Shown piece after piece: positions 50,215 through 60,366 of a DNA stretch of 64,000 nucleotides. Position 1 is the first letter of the stretch; every line of letters begins with the position of its first letter. The translations under genes were made by a program, and so were the position numbers. Source of the stretch: Bathynomus jamesi. Taxonomy: Eukaryota; Arthropoda; Malacostraca; Isopoda; Cirolanidae. The notes below the pieces were generated by a model that searched no databases, had not been told where the DNA came from, and worked only from the letters and a program-made list of their open reading frames with translations. The stretch lies in NCBI GenBank assembly GCA_023014485.1, contig JAJOZX010000874.1, positions 460,001-524,000 of the forward strand, written 5' to 3'.

Positions 50215-53200
50215 TCAAGGGTTATGGTAGCCAAAGGCTACGGTATCATAGGTACCAGGCACCTGGTAACGTTTCATATAGGTGTTACGACACACTTTAG
50301 TACCCCTAATTTCATTTACACACCCCAGCTTCTGGGCTAAAAAATTGTGGGTCCCTACAGTCAGTTGGAGCGGTTGGTCGCTCTCATCTTCCAAGCAGAC
50401 TAGCTCCTTCAACGAATCAAAGTTAACGATCCGTCGGTTCGCCTGGTTAAGCGTGATGCCCTTAGCCTTCACGGGGGGAGACAACAGAGCCGGCGTATGG
50501 GATGTCACCATACTCATCCTTGATCTCATCAGTCAACTCTCCCAGGAATTCCCAAATAAGGGGCATGTATTCACCCTCCCTCGCTGTGAATATCACAGTA
50601 TCTGTGTCGGCGTACAGAACCCTCCGCCCAAGAGAATGCAACCGACCACAAAGTCTGATGCGAGCCTATACGGTTGTGAAGCTGGCTACAGGTATGTTTG
50701 TAACACGTGAGGTATCTGTGGCCAATTCGGTAATGTTGTACTTTATTATGTACGTATTACCTACATTTACGATCTCCATGACCTCTTTATCAGGAGCATT
50801 GGCATAATCCGACACCTCGTTATAACTTTGGGCTATATGAACGCCTGTATTCTGTGCAAATTTTCCCCAAAGGCTATTTAAGCACAACTTTGCACTAAAG
50901 CGCTTGCCAGGGTTACTAGCAATTTGGGCCCGGTCAAGTTGTATATCTTCACGGTCACGGTAGCGCTGAATATAAGCCGATTTCTCATCTTCAATCTCAA
51001 CTCCTCGCGGATACCCTGATGCTTCTACCTTATCTTGCAAAAAAGTGTTTATATATGGCGTGAAAATGTTGGGGAGCTTCTGAAACCTCCACACCTCATA
51101 TATCTACAATATTCTGTTGCCGTGGGGAACGGCTAGGGACAGCTCAAGGCTTGTATATACACACCTCTGATCTTCCGCTGGTTGGTTGTGTGATTACAGA
51201 TCCCATTGTTCTCCTCTGCGCACTTCACGCACAGGGGAAACATGAGTTTGTGGTCTATAGCGACGGGTAAGCTCGGCATCCATAAGTCGCGAGGGGGGAG
51301 CACGTCTACGAAAGAAAGATCGAAATAGTTCTTGTTCATATTTGTTGAGAACTCTTCGATGGTGGGCAGGGCTGGTCCCACCAACTTTTCAAGTGCTCCT
51401 ACGGGGTACGGGTTGTTCTTGATCACGTAGGGGTATAAAGAACAGAAGTCGTAGTACTGGAGTTTCACACCCTCCGTACGCGGAAAGTATAACTTGAAAA
51501 GATTTGTACGCCCTCCGAACAAGCTATCACCGCATCTGAGACGATTCAACACCATTGAACGCTTGATGGTGTTTATTTCTTCACGGTACTGTCCATCTGT
51601 CTCCATCCGTGCATCATATTTATGCTCGCACAAGATCTTGTGGGTGAACTGAGAGCCTATAAACTGATCGCGGACGAGGGTCCATGCAAGACTGTCGGTA
51701 AGAGATCTACCATGGATATCTCCTACGATTCCAAACTCAGGACGTGGGCATCCGTGCCACCAGCAACCGTTAAAGGAATATGCACTCTTCTCACCAGTGA
51801 CACGGTCTTCGCTTAGACCATCAACACAAAAAACACGACCATTGACCTTAATGGGTACCTCCCCCGTGTTGCGGGCATGTTTTATGTATACACCGGTCTG
51901 CTGCTGTAGGTATATAAGCCAGTAGATAGTCTTATGCCCATAAGTGCGAGGGTTGTTTTTGTGAATGGCGGCTAAGGTGTTTTTAGACATGAAATTGTTC
52001 TTGAACACAGTAAAGTACAATGAGGCGATCGTGGTTGCGATTTGCAACCGATCGCATTTCAACCGCTCCATGTACATTCTTCTAAAGGCCTGGAAGCATA
52101 CTCTAAGCACGTGCACATCATTCACGCAATAACGCTCACATTCATCAACTATATTGTTAGGAGTATCTGCATTAAAACTGTTGTAGTAGCGGTCAAAATC
52201 TTCACGCTCACTATCACTCATGATGGCATAGTTAAAGTAATGTATGGGGGTGGCAGGCCTACGTAATTTAAAGTGTCACTTGTGAGGAAAGTGTAATAGA
52301 AATACCCTTTTGAAACTTCTGTGGCTACACCCATCACCTTGGGTAGCTTGGCTAATTTACAATTTGTGAATAATAAAGTGTCTTTAAACTGAACATTACC
52401 TCTTATTTGCATCTATATAAGTTTGTTTCCTCTTTTCAAGGGATCGCCTGTAAATATCTCCGATGACTCGTGTTCAAGCAGTTCCTTATAAAGGAACTTT
52501 GTGTAAAATTTTGCCCCGTTATGAGCAAGAATATACACAGTCATATTTTTTAATTTGTCCGCTAAATTGACAATATAGGATATAAAGAGTTTCACGGGTT
52601 GTCGTGTGCGTTCGTTTTAAAAACGTTTGTTCGTTTACCACATTTGCGACACTCATCACACTCGACATCCATGCACTCATCGCAGATAGTCTGACTTGCA
52701 AGTAGATGTGGGATAACCTCTTTGGTTTCAGGAGACGTATGTTTCTACATCATAGTACACAGTTATACAAGTTTTTTTTAGGCATAGTATTTTTCATATA
52801 ACATACATGCTTTATACCATCTGCCTTATATTTCTTGTGGCATGTAGAACAGTGAATTTCATCACATTTGTGCTCAAACTTTCCCAAGTTATCCATCATA
52901 TGAAACACCACATTCACAGATTATCATTTTCCTGCAAGTACGAATTGATTTATGGACCTCAAAACAATTATTATTGAAAAATATACGTTTACACACATTA
53001 CAGTCCCTCTTCTCAGCTTCAACTACACGACTTTCACATTTGGCGCTTTTACACTGTTCACATACCATGTGGCAATCCTTACAATGTTTCACTATATCAT
53101 CCGCAAACTCGAGACACCTCTTACGTAAATCATGATGCTTTCCATATTTTCGGCTTTTATCATAACTCGCATAAAGGTCTCTTATATTACGGATGGGGAG

Positions 53201-54290
53201 ATACTTTGATCCTGACAACCCTAAAATAAGTAGGGGTCTTATACGATCTTTCAAACTGCTTTTAAAAACATACACAGTCCTAAGACGATCATCCATTCCA
53301 AATACAACTATACGAGCATTCATTTCCTGCTCGACCCTTCTCAACTCTTCAGGACCCATATTACAGTCAAACTCAAGCTTGCCATCTCAAGCTAGTTTAC
53401 GGGCACGCTGCACAACCGTAGGAAACCAAATTTTTCTGGCCCACGAATTTAGTACAGTAAACATACGGGCCAAGACTAATGCTATAAAGCCGCAACTACG
53501 ATCGGAGTTTATATGCTGTCTGTAAATAGCCTGAGAATTGTAATTAAAAGTATAAGGTGTGGCACTGTGACCCGCAACACGGAATACATGATCAATATCT
53601 ACCGTGAAGTTGTCCATATTGAAGGCTGTACTACTTTCAGAGGCCTGTATTATACGGCCTAATATATATTCTATATCTACAGCAGCCAAGCTTCAGAATA
53701 GTATTACTACCCAAAAATCATCTATACCCCCGTCATCTGACCCGAACCTGAAGGACAGCCTCGTCCTGACTTCACGTTCGTCGCAGTTCTGAAGGGCAAA
53801 CTCCACAATACTGTACATTCAACTACGCGCCGGAGTCCGTGTTCAACACCATTACTATACATGGACCCAGGGTCAACCCTGACTATGTACCGATTTCTAG
53901 TCAGGGCCGGGGTGGGGGTAGCGGTGCGCAACAATTCGAATGTTATGCCATCCTCTACATCACGAGAAGCAGCTGCTGTTGGGGAGGATGCGACTGGAAT
54001 TGAACAGGAATAAAGGACTACATTTTTATTTGAGGAAGGAGCTAGTGTTGGGGTTGTGTCGTAAGACGTAGAGGGTTGGGCCTCTATTATTGAGGGTCTA
54101 ACAACCGGTGCACTCCTGGCAAGCTTTATATCCGACATGGAAGGCTCTTCATCATGCCTCCGATTTGAATTGTTCGATAGCGGGGATGGATTCTGTAACC
54201 ACAACTACACTGTCATCGGGATCGTCTGTAATATCGATGATGGGCACATGATGCTGTACCTCGGATTCACGGTTCTTCTGTGGTAGAGGA
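50215..54290 (-). pseudogene. Protein-primed DNA polymerase B, copy 2
   Basis: About 1,300 codons in broken frames. N-terminal Ser/Pro-rich part and RVDPGSMYSNGVEHGLRRVV (53722-54204); a region ending RARKLA; the Cys-rich block CKDCHMVCEQCKSAKC (52889-53359); exonuclease motif YYDVET near 52745; LAHNGAKF; then an open 362-codon part with motif A YYDFCSLYPYVIK, motif B LCLNSLWGKFAQ (50666-51094), motif C YADTD near 50605, and a C-terminal KAKGITLN segment (50215-50529). Key residues are preserved where copy 1 lost them; stops and shifts lie between the parts. No LTR or MITE interrupts it. Confidence 0.9.
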
Positions 54291-54377
54291 AAAACAAGAC
54301 TGTAGAATATAAGGAACACCACTTAAATTTTTATTATATTTTGTAAATGATCCACTTAGGAGTGTAACGTGTTAGAG
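54291..54377. promoter_or_regulatory. Divergent intergenic region, copy 2
   Basis: Contains CACTTAAATTTTTATTATA and CCACTTAGGAGTGTAACG, which mirror the same region of copy 1. Conservation in a dead element suggests it was functional in the ancestor. Confidence 0.5.
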
Positions 54378-54907
54378 ATGCATTCCGTAGACAAATTCAG
54401 GTTCACAAGCCCTTCCACGTGTATTATATCTGGCCCTAAAGGATGTGGTAAAACTGTGTTTATGCTTAAAATCATTGAAGATAAGTGAGAGATGTTCTAA
54501 AAATTTCTGCATAAAGTTATATGGTGCTATTCGACGTATCAGTCAGTGTTCAACGAGTACCAAGATGATATTCTGTTCCACAAAGGTGTATATGACGTTA
54601 ATTCGTTAAAGAGAAATGAACATACAGTCATTGTAATTGACGATCTCATGTTGGAAATGGATAAAAGATTTACAGAAACATTTAAAGTGTTCTCCCACTA
54701 TTTTAACATAAGCGTGTTCTTCATCAATCAGAATCTATTTTTCAAAAATAGATACATGCGCGATCTGTCGTTAAATACACAATATCTACTCTTATTCGCG
54801 CAACGTAGAGATGTCTCAGAAATTGGGTATTAGCCCGTCAAATTTTCCCGAATCAGCGTAAGGAATTTTTGGAAGTTTATAAAGAAGCTACAAATCAACG
54901 TTACTGA
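54378..54907 (+). pseudogene. Polinton packaging ATPase, copy 2
   Basis: ATG opens MHSVDKFRF; the Walker A loop SGPKGCGKT is intact, unlike copy 1. A stop follows after IIEDK, then the frame resumes with YQDDILFHKGVY, Walker B HTVIVIDDLM, sensor FFINQNLFFKN and an end near TNQRY. The last part has a further frame break. Left end of the Polinton copy's surviving ATPase arm. Confidence 0.85.
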
Positions 54908-54978
54908 TATTTGCTGTGACCTTCACCCGCGAAACACGTTTAGAGTGCTTCTAAGAACGAATATATGGTATCTGACTG

Positions 54979-55448
54979 AGGAACTAGTACCACTTGCTTT
55001 GTTTTCCCAGCAAATTTCAGATGCAGAAAAAAGTCTGATTGCAAAGTCAATGAAGAAAGTCTGTCAAATCAACCCGCAACACCCTCTTCCCAAAGGTTAG
55101 CCAATCTTGCCTAAGCTAACAAATACAACTAAGCTGTGTCAGTTAGTTGGTAAGGGTTCTTCAATTGTTTTCTAATGCTTGGGTACTAGTGGTGACTGGC
55201 TAAATGAACATGTGACTTCTTGGAAAAATTGCAAATCTTTCCAAGTTATTGGGAACTTTGTCAAAAATATGAAAGTTGTGAATGATCCTGCCGAGAGAGC
55301 AATCAAGCTGATTGAAGATTTCAAAGACAGAATTGTTAATGATGAATCACAAAAACAATTTCTGGTAAAAGTTATAGAGCAACATCGACGCCTTCTTTCA
55401 GACTTCAAGAAAAAATCTTTGGCTCAAATGTATAATTATGTTAAGTGA
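54979..55448 (+). pseudogene. Transposase-like C-terminal fragment
   Basis: Text with two in-frame stops runs EELVPLALFSQQISDAEK, then CLGTSGDWLNEHVTSWK, VVNDPAERAIKLIEDFKDR and VIEQHRRLLSDFKKKSL. The GDWL and VVNDxAER blocks mark the C-terminus of another abundant, unnamed arthropod transposon protein family. The upstream part is missing, and it abuts the truncated Polinton, so its insertion may have removed the rest. Confidence 0.65.
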
Positions 55449-55953
55449 GCATTTATTGTGTAATGTTATGCAGAAGTTTTTATCTATTTAATTAAACTTT
55501 GGTATAATTTTTTAATCATTGTAAAAGGAATTCATTTTTGTTTAAAAATAAATGCCACCCCCAAAAAAAACGATGGGGACCTGGAATCAGGTTTGTTCCC
55601 ACTCGAAATATACTGTAGCTGGCTTGATAAGCTGGTCTAATTTCGAGCCCATCGCCGCGAAGCTGCCTGGGATGATGCTTCAGGGTGGCGGTAACACCCC
55701 TAGAATATATAATTAATTAAAATAATATATTATTACCAAGAAAAAATAATATAGTCATATGTTTATTCACAGAGAAGCGGAAAAACTTTCGTTTTCTCAG
55801 TCAAATTTTTAGGTCCCATATAAATTGGGGGTGGGGTGGTCTGATATTACCGGAACTCCAAAAACTGGTAACCATGTTCTTTCTTGCACCAATGCCCACA
55901 ACATTAGCCCGTTGGACCATTAAAAATTTTAAAAAGTGGCATTATGGACCACC

Positions 55954-55955
<2 letters not shown>
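55449..55955. other. No gene recognised
   Basis: Starts as the likely 3' UTR of the fragment above (AATAAATG at about 55547). Mixed sequence with GGGGTGGGGTGG and CCACCC words; no paired ends found. Confidence 0.5.

Positions 55956-55960
<5 letters not shown>

Positions 55961-56004
<44 letters not shown>
55961..56004. repeat. TA microsatellite
   Basis: Pure TA run. Confidence 0.9.
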
Positions 56005-56007
<3 letters not shown>

Positions 56008-56159
56008 TTTCCAAATTAAATATAATAATTCTTAATAATGATAAATAATGTATATACAGAATCAATATAGAAATTAAATTTTAGCACTAATTGATATATT
56101 GATAAATGGACGGATATATATATATATATATGTATACACGATGCGAAATGCCTGGTTGT

Positions 56160-56520
56160 GCCTGCTGGCAGTTATGTCCGACGGCACTGCCTTCTAAGGT
56201 TGGCTGATTAAGACCTTCTAAGCCAAGTGCAAAGATCAAGAGCTTTATTATGCGTCTGGCAGTCCAGGCGAAAGGATGCTCTCTCTCCTCTCTTAGGTTA
56301 AGGTTTACCTTCTTAGGTTAGGGTCATACCCTTTGGTGCATCCCCTTCATGCAACTTGGGTGTTACCCCCAACCCTTTGTTGCATAACCCCATCCTCCAT
56401 AATCCCCACCCCTTCATGCAACTGGGGGTTATCCCCACCCCACCCCCTTGTTACATACCCCCCTCCCCATTACCCCATCCCCTTTGCAATATTGATCAAC
56501 ATTGCAATTGCATATGCACT
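56160..56520 (-). repeat. G-rich dispersed repeat, copy B (inverted)
   Basis: Inverted relative to copies A and C: GAGCTTTATTATGCGTCTGG, CTTCTTAGGTTAGGGT, TTGTTGCATAACCC and ATTGATCAACATTGCAATTG. C-rich on this strand. Confidence 0.75.
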
Positions 56521-57307
56521 CCAACATTTTATGGGCATATTTTTCGTGCAATTACGATTTTGATTCAGTAAAAATCTCGATGAATATCATTAGAATAAAT
56601 ATAACCTTTCGGACAAAGCTGAAAATTCAAAACTGAACATCACAGTCCTTTGTTTAAAGTTTTGGTTAGGTCGTAACTCCTTTCTTCCTTAATGGTGGTA
56701 CTTCAGAAAAGCATGGTGACAAAAGTGGTACGATGGCCCAGTGCGTTAGGAGCTCGCGGGGGGACCCCACAAACAGGGGTCCCCCACATTGGCAGGCAAT
56801 TTTTTTTATCACGGCAATTCCTTCCTTAAGTCGTAGTGAAATAGTTTCAAAAGATTCTTGTGTTAATTTTCGTGGAATTTTTATTCAGTCTAGTTAGTCA
56901 TCGAAGACGTGTGGAAGAGAAGTGCCGATGAAGAAAAGTAGAAGAATGTAGGAAAATGTAGAAGTATTACTGATTATGTTCCGTCAATTTTTTGTTACAA
57001 AATAAACTTTGTTACTCAAAATTGGTGACTGCGTGTGATTGGTCCACTCAAAGATAGGAGCCCCCCCACATGAAGTCTCACGGAGGCCCCCCTCCTCACG
57101 TACATATCGGAGGCTCTGCCTCGGCCTATAAAAGTTGGGATAATATGCTCGAGAGGTTTCATTTGTTAAAATGTAATGAAATGTAATGATTGGTCAGTTG
57201 AGTTGACGTGATTCATTTGACGAAAAAGGTGTTCATAGAATTTTATTTTTAGGCAGGAAAAATAATTAAAGTACACTTTAAAATCGTCAAATGCGTAAAT
57301 ACTTTAT
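56521..57307. other. Non-coding; possible SINE
   Basis: GATGGCCCAGTGCGTTAGGAGC at about 56733 resembles a tRNA A-box head, followed by a GGGACCCC/GGGGTCCC hairpin; no clear B box. An AATAAA lies at about 57000. Rest is AT-rich. Confidence 0.35.
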
Positions 57308-57845
57308 GAAATGAAATGAAATGAAAAGGTTTATTGGTAGACCATAGTCCATATGCCAAATATTAATAATACAGTTCACATACTAAAGATAGAAATATAT
57401 ACAATTAATGAGAAATAATACAGTAATGTCAAAGTTAAGTGGAGCTACAGACAGACGTTTTCGTACCATGAATTCCATAGCTTAGAAGACAAACGGCAGG
57501 AATCATGGATAGCTTGGATAATCGAGTTGGTTGATTTTTTAATTCTTTGCATTAGACTGTATTGAGCACATGTTGTTACCTCCGGGAAGCTCGGGACATT
57601 GTGGGTAGCAAACATTTGTGAAGCTGAGCATCTGGGGCTAATTTATGTAGAAGTCTAAAAGACCTGTTGTACAACAAATTTAGGGATCTGCCAGAACCTT
57701 TTTCATAATTCACACAGAGTTGCTGTCCGTATATATTACTGCAGAAAGTACGAAAGAGAGTGTCTTTAGCTTCATTTGTACAGAACCGGAAGTTCCTTAT
57801 AGTCACATTCGCTTTAGTACAAAGGCTTTGATACTGTTTTCTTAT
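57308..57845 (-). pseudogene. LINE RT C-terminal fragment with TTTCA tail
   Basis: Frame text KANVTIRNFRFCTNEAKDTL, FCSNIYGQQLCVNYEKG and YNRSFRLLHKL is the region after the RT palm in non-LTR elements. It continues in another frame (QRIKKSTNSIIQAIHDSC, KLWNSWYEN) to a stop. The 3' end is a run of TTTCA units (TGAAA on this strand). The RT catalytic part and endonuclease are missing: a 5'-truncated copy. Confidence 0.8.
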
Positions 57846-57924
57846 ATCTGAGTTATCACTGAAGGAGCTGATGATAGTTTGAGTAGTATGTGCGCAAAAA
57901 AGAAGAGTGTAAGTTGCACACTGC

Positions 57925-58270
57925 AATTGCAATGTTGATCAATGTTACAAGGGGTGGGAGTAACTTCCAAGTTGCATGAAGGGGTGGGGGTGAGGGTGAG
58001 GGTGAGGGTTATGCAACAAGGGGGTGGGGGGAACCCCCAAGCTGCATGAAGGGGTAGCTTTGGGGATAGAAGGAGGACGACCTCCCCCAAAGGGGATGAC
58101 CTTAACCTAAGAAGGTAAACCGTAACTTTGGGGGAGAAGTTGGGATGGCCTCACCCGCCAAAGGGGTATCGCTAACCTAATGAGGTAAACTTTAAACTAA
58201 GAAGGAGAGAAGAACGGAGACCATGCTTTCGCCTGTAGACCCAGACGCATAATGATGCTCTTAGTCTTTC
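57925..58270 (+). repeat. G-rich dispersed repeat, copy C
   Basis: Same orientation and order as copy A: AATGTTGATCAATGTT, GGGGTGGG runs, CCTAAGAAGGTAAACCGTAAC, CAGACGCATAATGATGCTC. It directly follows the LINE fragment. Confidence 0.75.
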
Positions 58271-58604
58271 CACTTGCATTAAAAAGTTGGGGGTTGCGAG
58301 ATAACTCTATTTATTTTAATTATTTATATATGGAGGGGTTACCAGATAGCACTATTTATTTTAATTATTTATTAAAAGCAAGCGAGAGATGTTCTTAATG
58401 CTTAGAGGGGGTGGCCAGATATTTATTTTAATTATTTATATATGAAGGGGTTGCCAAATAGTACTATTTAATTGTTTGGAGAGATGTTACCTAATGAATC
58501 TTAATTGACCTAGAAACCGTATATATATATATATCATTAAAAGCAGTATTAAGAGAATAATTATATATTCCCAAAACGAGCCATATTAGAAATGTTTAAT
58601 CAAC

Positions 58605-58607
<3 letters not shown>
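58271..58607. other. AT-rich, no gene
   Basis: Contains two ATAGCACTATTTATTTTAATT-like direct repeats, and AGCAGTATTAAGAGA...CATATTAGAAATGTT, which recurs at about 62560-62615. Confidence 0.5.
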
Positions 58608-58657
<50 letters not shown>

Positions 58658-58662
58658 ATATA
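58608..58662. repeat. TA microsatellite
   Basis: TA run that forms the left target of the Tc1 element. Confidence 0.9.
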
Positions 58663-60289
58663 CACTACCGGTCAAAAGTTTAAGTACACCCTGAAATATT
58701 CATAAATTTCAAAGTTTGTTCAAAGTTTTTTATTTATTAACTAAGTTATCATGACACAAATTCATAAGTACAAACATGGGAACTTAACAACAAATCGGGA
58801 CAATTTACCAAAAGCAAAGTCTAAATTTTAGATTCATCAAAATAGCCTTCTCTAGCAGCAATTATAGCAGAACAAATTCGAGGCATGCGCTCAACAAGAG
58901 AAAGAAGATAGTCTGGTGAAAGCTGCTGCCAGCACTCTTTTAAGAGTTCCCAGAGCTTCTGAGCACTGGATGTCTCCTTGGCCTTCACTTGTCGATCCAG
59001 TTCATCCCACACTAGCTCGATGGGGTTCAGATCCGGGGACTCTCTGGCCATTCCATAACTGTGAGTTGACGTTGCCGTTCTTTCTGCTTCAGGTAATTTT
59101 GACACAGCTTAGAAGTGTTTAAGATCGTTGTCTTGCTGCATTATGAACTGTTGGCCAACTAGTCGCAGTCCAGATGGGATGGCATGGCGCTGTGGAATGC
59201 TGTGAAAGCCACGTTGGTTCAGTATTCCAGTGACTTTGTGGAGATCTCCAACTTAATCCACTGCAAAACATCCCTAGACCATCACACTTTCTCCACCGTG
59301 CTTCACTGTTGGCACAACACACTGCTGTGTCATTCTTTCACCCGATCTGCGCCGCACAAATACTCTGCATTTGGATAAAAAAACTTCGAACTTTGATTCG
59401 TCAGTCCAAAGGACAAATTTCTACTGCTCAACAGTCCATTTTTTGGTGTTTTTTAGCCCAGGCTAGCCTTTTTCTTTTTGTTCTGGCGTCTCAGCATTGG
59501 TTTCTTTGCTGCAGTTCGTCCTTTTAATCCTGCCTGTCTTAATCTTCTCTGAACAGTTGATGTTGAAACTGTTGTACTTCTGGAGTTGTTCAGCTGAGCT
59601 TTGATTTCAGGTGCTGTGAGGCGTCTGTTGCGCAGACTGGTGACTCGAATATACTTGTTATACTTGTCTTCTGAGTCTGTTGTGGTTCTTGGTCGCTCTG
59701 ACCTTTTTCTGTCCTTATTTTGACCAGTTTCTTCGTACCGTTTAATGGCACAAGCAACTGCATTCACAGAAACTTTTATTTTTTGGCAATTTGCCTCAGT
59801 GATTGGCCCTCATTTCTCAACGTTGCAATCGATTCTCTTTTTTCTGTTGTTGACTGAGCTTTGGCACCCATTTTTGCTTTTTGAAACACAGAAATATACC
59901 TTAAACTGCACAGTTAGCTCCTCTGCAAGGATTTTATATGTAAAAGCCTGCAGCGCAAGTTAATAACTGAACACATGTATTAACATACTCCTGAAGAAAC
60001 ACACTACCCAAGTAAAGAATTTTAAATTGTTTTTGGACCTTTGTGCAGAGCTAATGGCATTAGTTTTAGGTTGCATGCTAGACGTAAATGAACACATTTT
60101 GTAGGCTATTTTGAAGAAGCTTCTGTGTTACAACACACTGCATAGAGAAGATGCACTGAAGCATAAAATATGAAAGCCAGGTAAGCAACTTCATCTCTAG
60201 TACCTGTTAAGTTACATTTGAAGTTTATGTCATGAGCTAAACAGCAAAACATTGGAAATTAGTAGGTGTACTTAAACTTTTGACCGGTA

Positions 60290-60290
<1 letters not shown>
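58663..60290 (-). mobile_element. Tc1 element, decayed
   Basis: CACTACCGGTCAAAAGTTTA and its inverted copy bound 1.63 kb between TA arrays; the right end has lost about two terminal bases. Typical Tc1 termini. One transposase pseudogene. Confidence 0.9.
58821..59871 (-). pseudogene. Tc1 transposase (DD34E), several frameshifts
   Basis: The ATG gives MGAKAQSTTEKRESIATLRN and a first HTH up to KK, where a shift occurs; then VACAIKRYEETGQNKDR, a GRP-type hinge (ERPRTTT) and the second HTH (STSTVQRRLRQAGL). The catalytic domain is scattered over frames; the end RESPDLNPIELVWDELDRQVK carries the C-terminal SPDLNPIE block with the catalytic Glu. Not functional. Confidence 0.85.

Positions 60291-60361
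<71 letters not shown>
60291..60361. repeat. TA microsatellite, about 71 bp
   Basis: Longest uninterrupted TA run in the window. Confidence 0.95.

Positions 60362-60366
<5 letters not shown>

Larger units (their letters stand above)
47803..54907. mobile_element. Polinton/adintovirus-like element, copy 2 (truncated)
   Basis: It has the same genes as the right half of copy 1, in reversed orientation: X, Y, Z, small ORFs and polymerase B on the minus strand, ATPase on the plus strand. It stops after the ATPase; integrase, capsid, penton, core and protease are absent. It keeps the sites that are empty of the LTR element and MITE found in copy 1. Confidence 0.85.

Noticed and set aside
5051..60361. 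Open frames of alternating Tyr-Ile
   Set aside because: These are translations of TA microsatellites in all frames, not genes.
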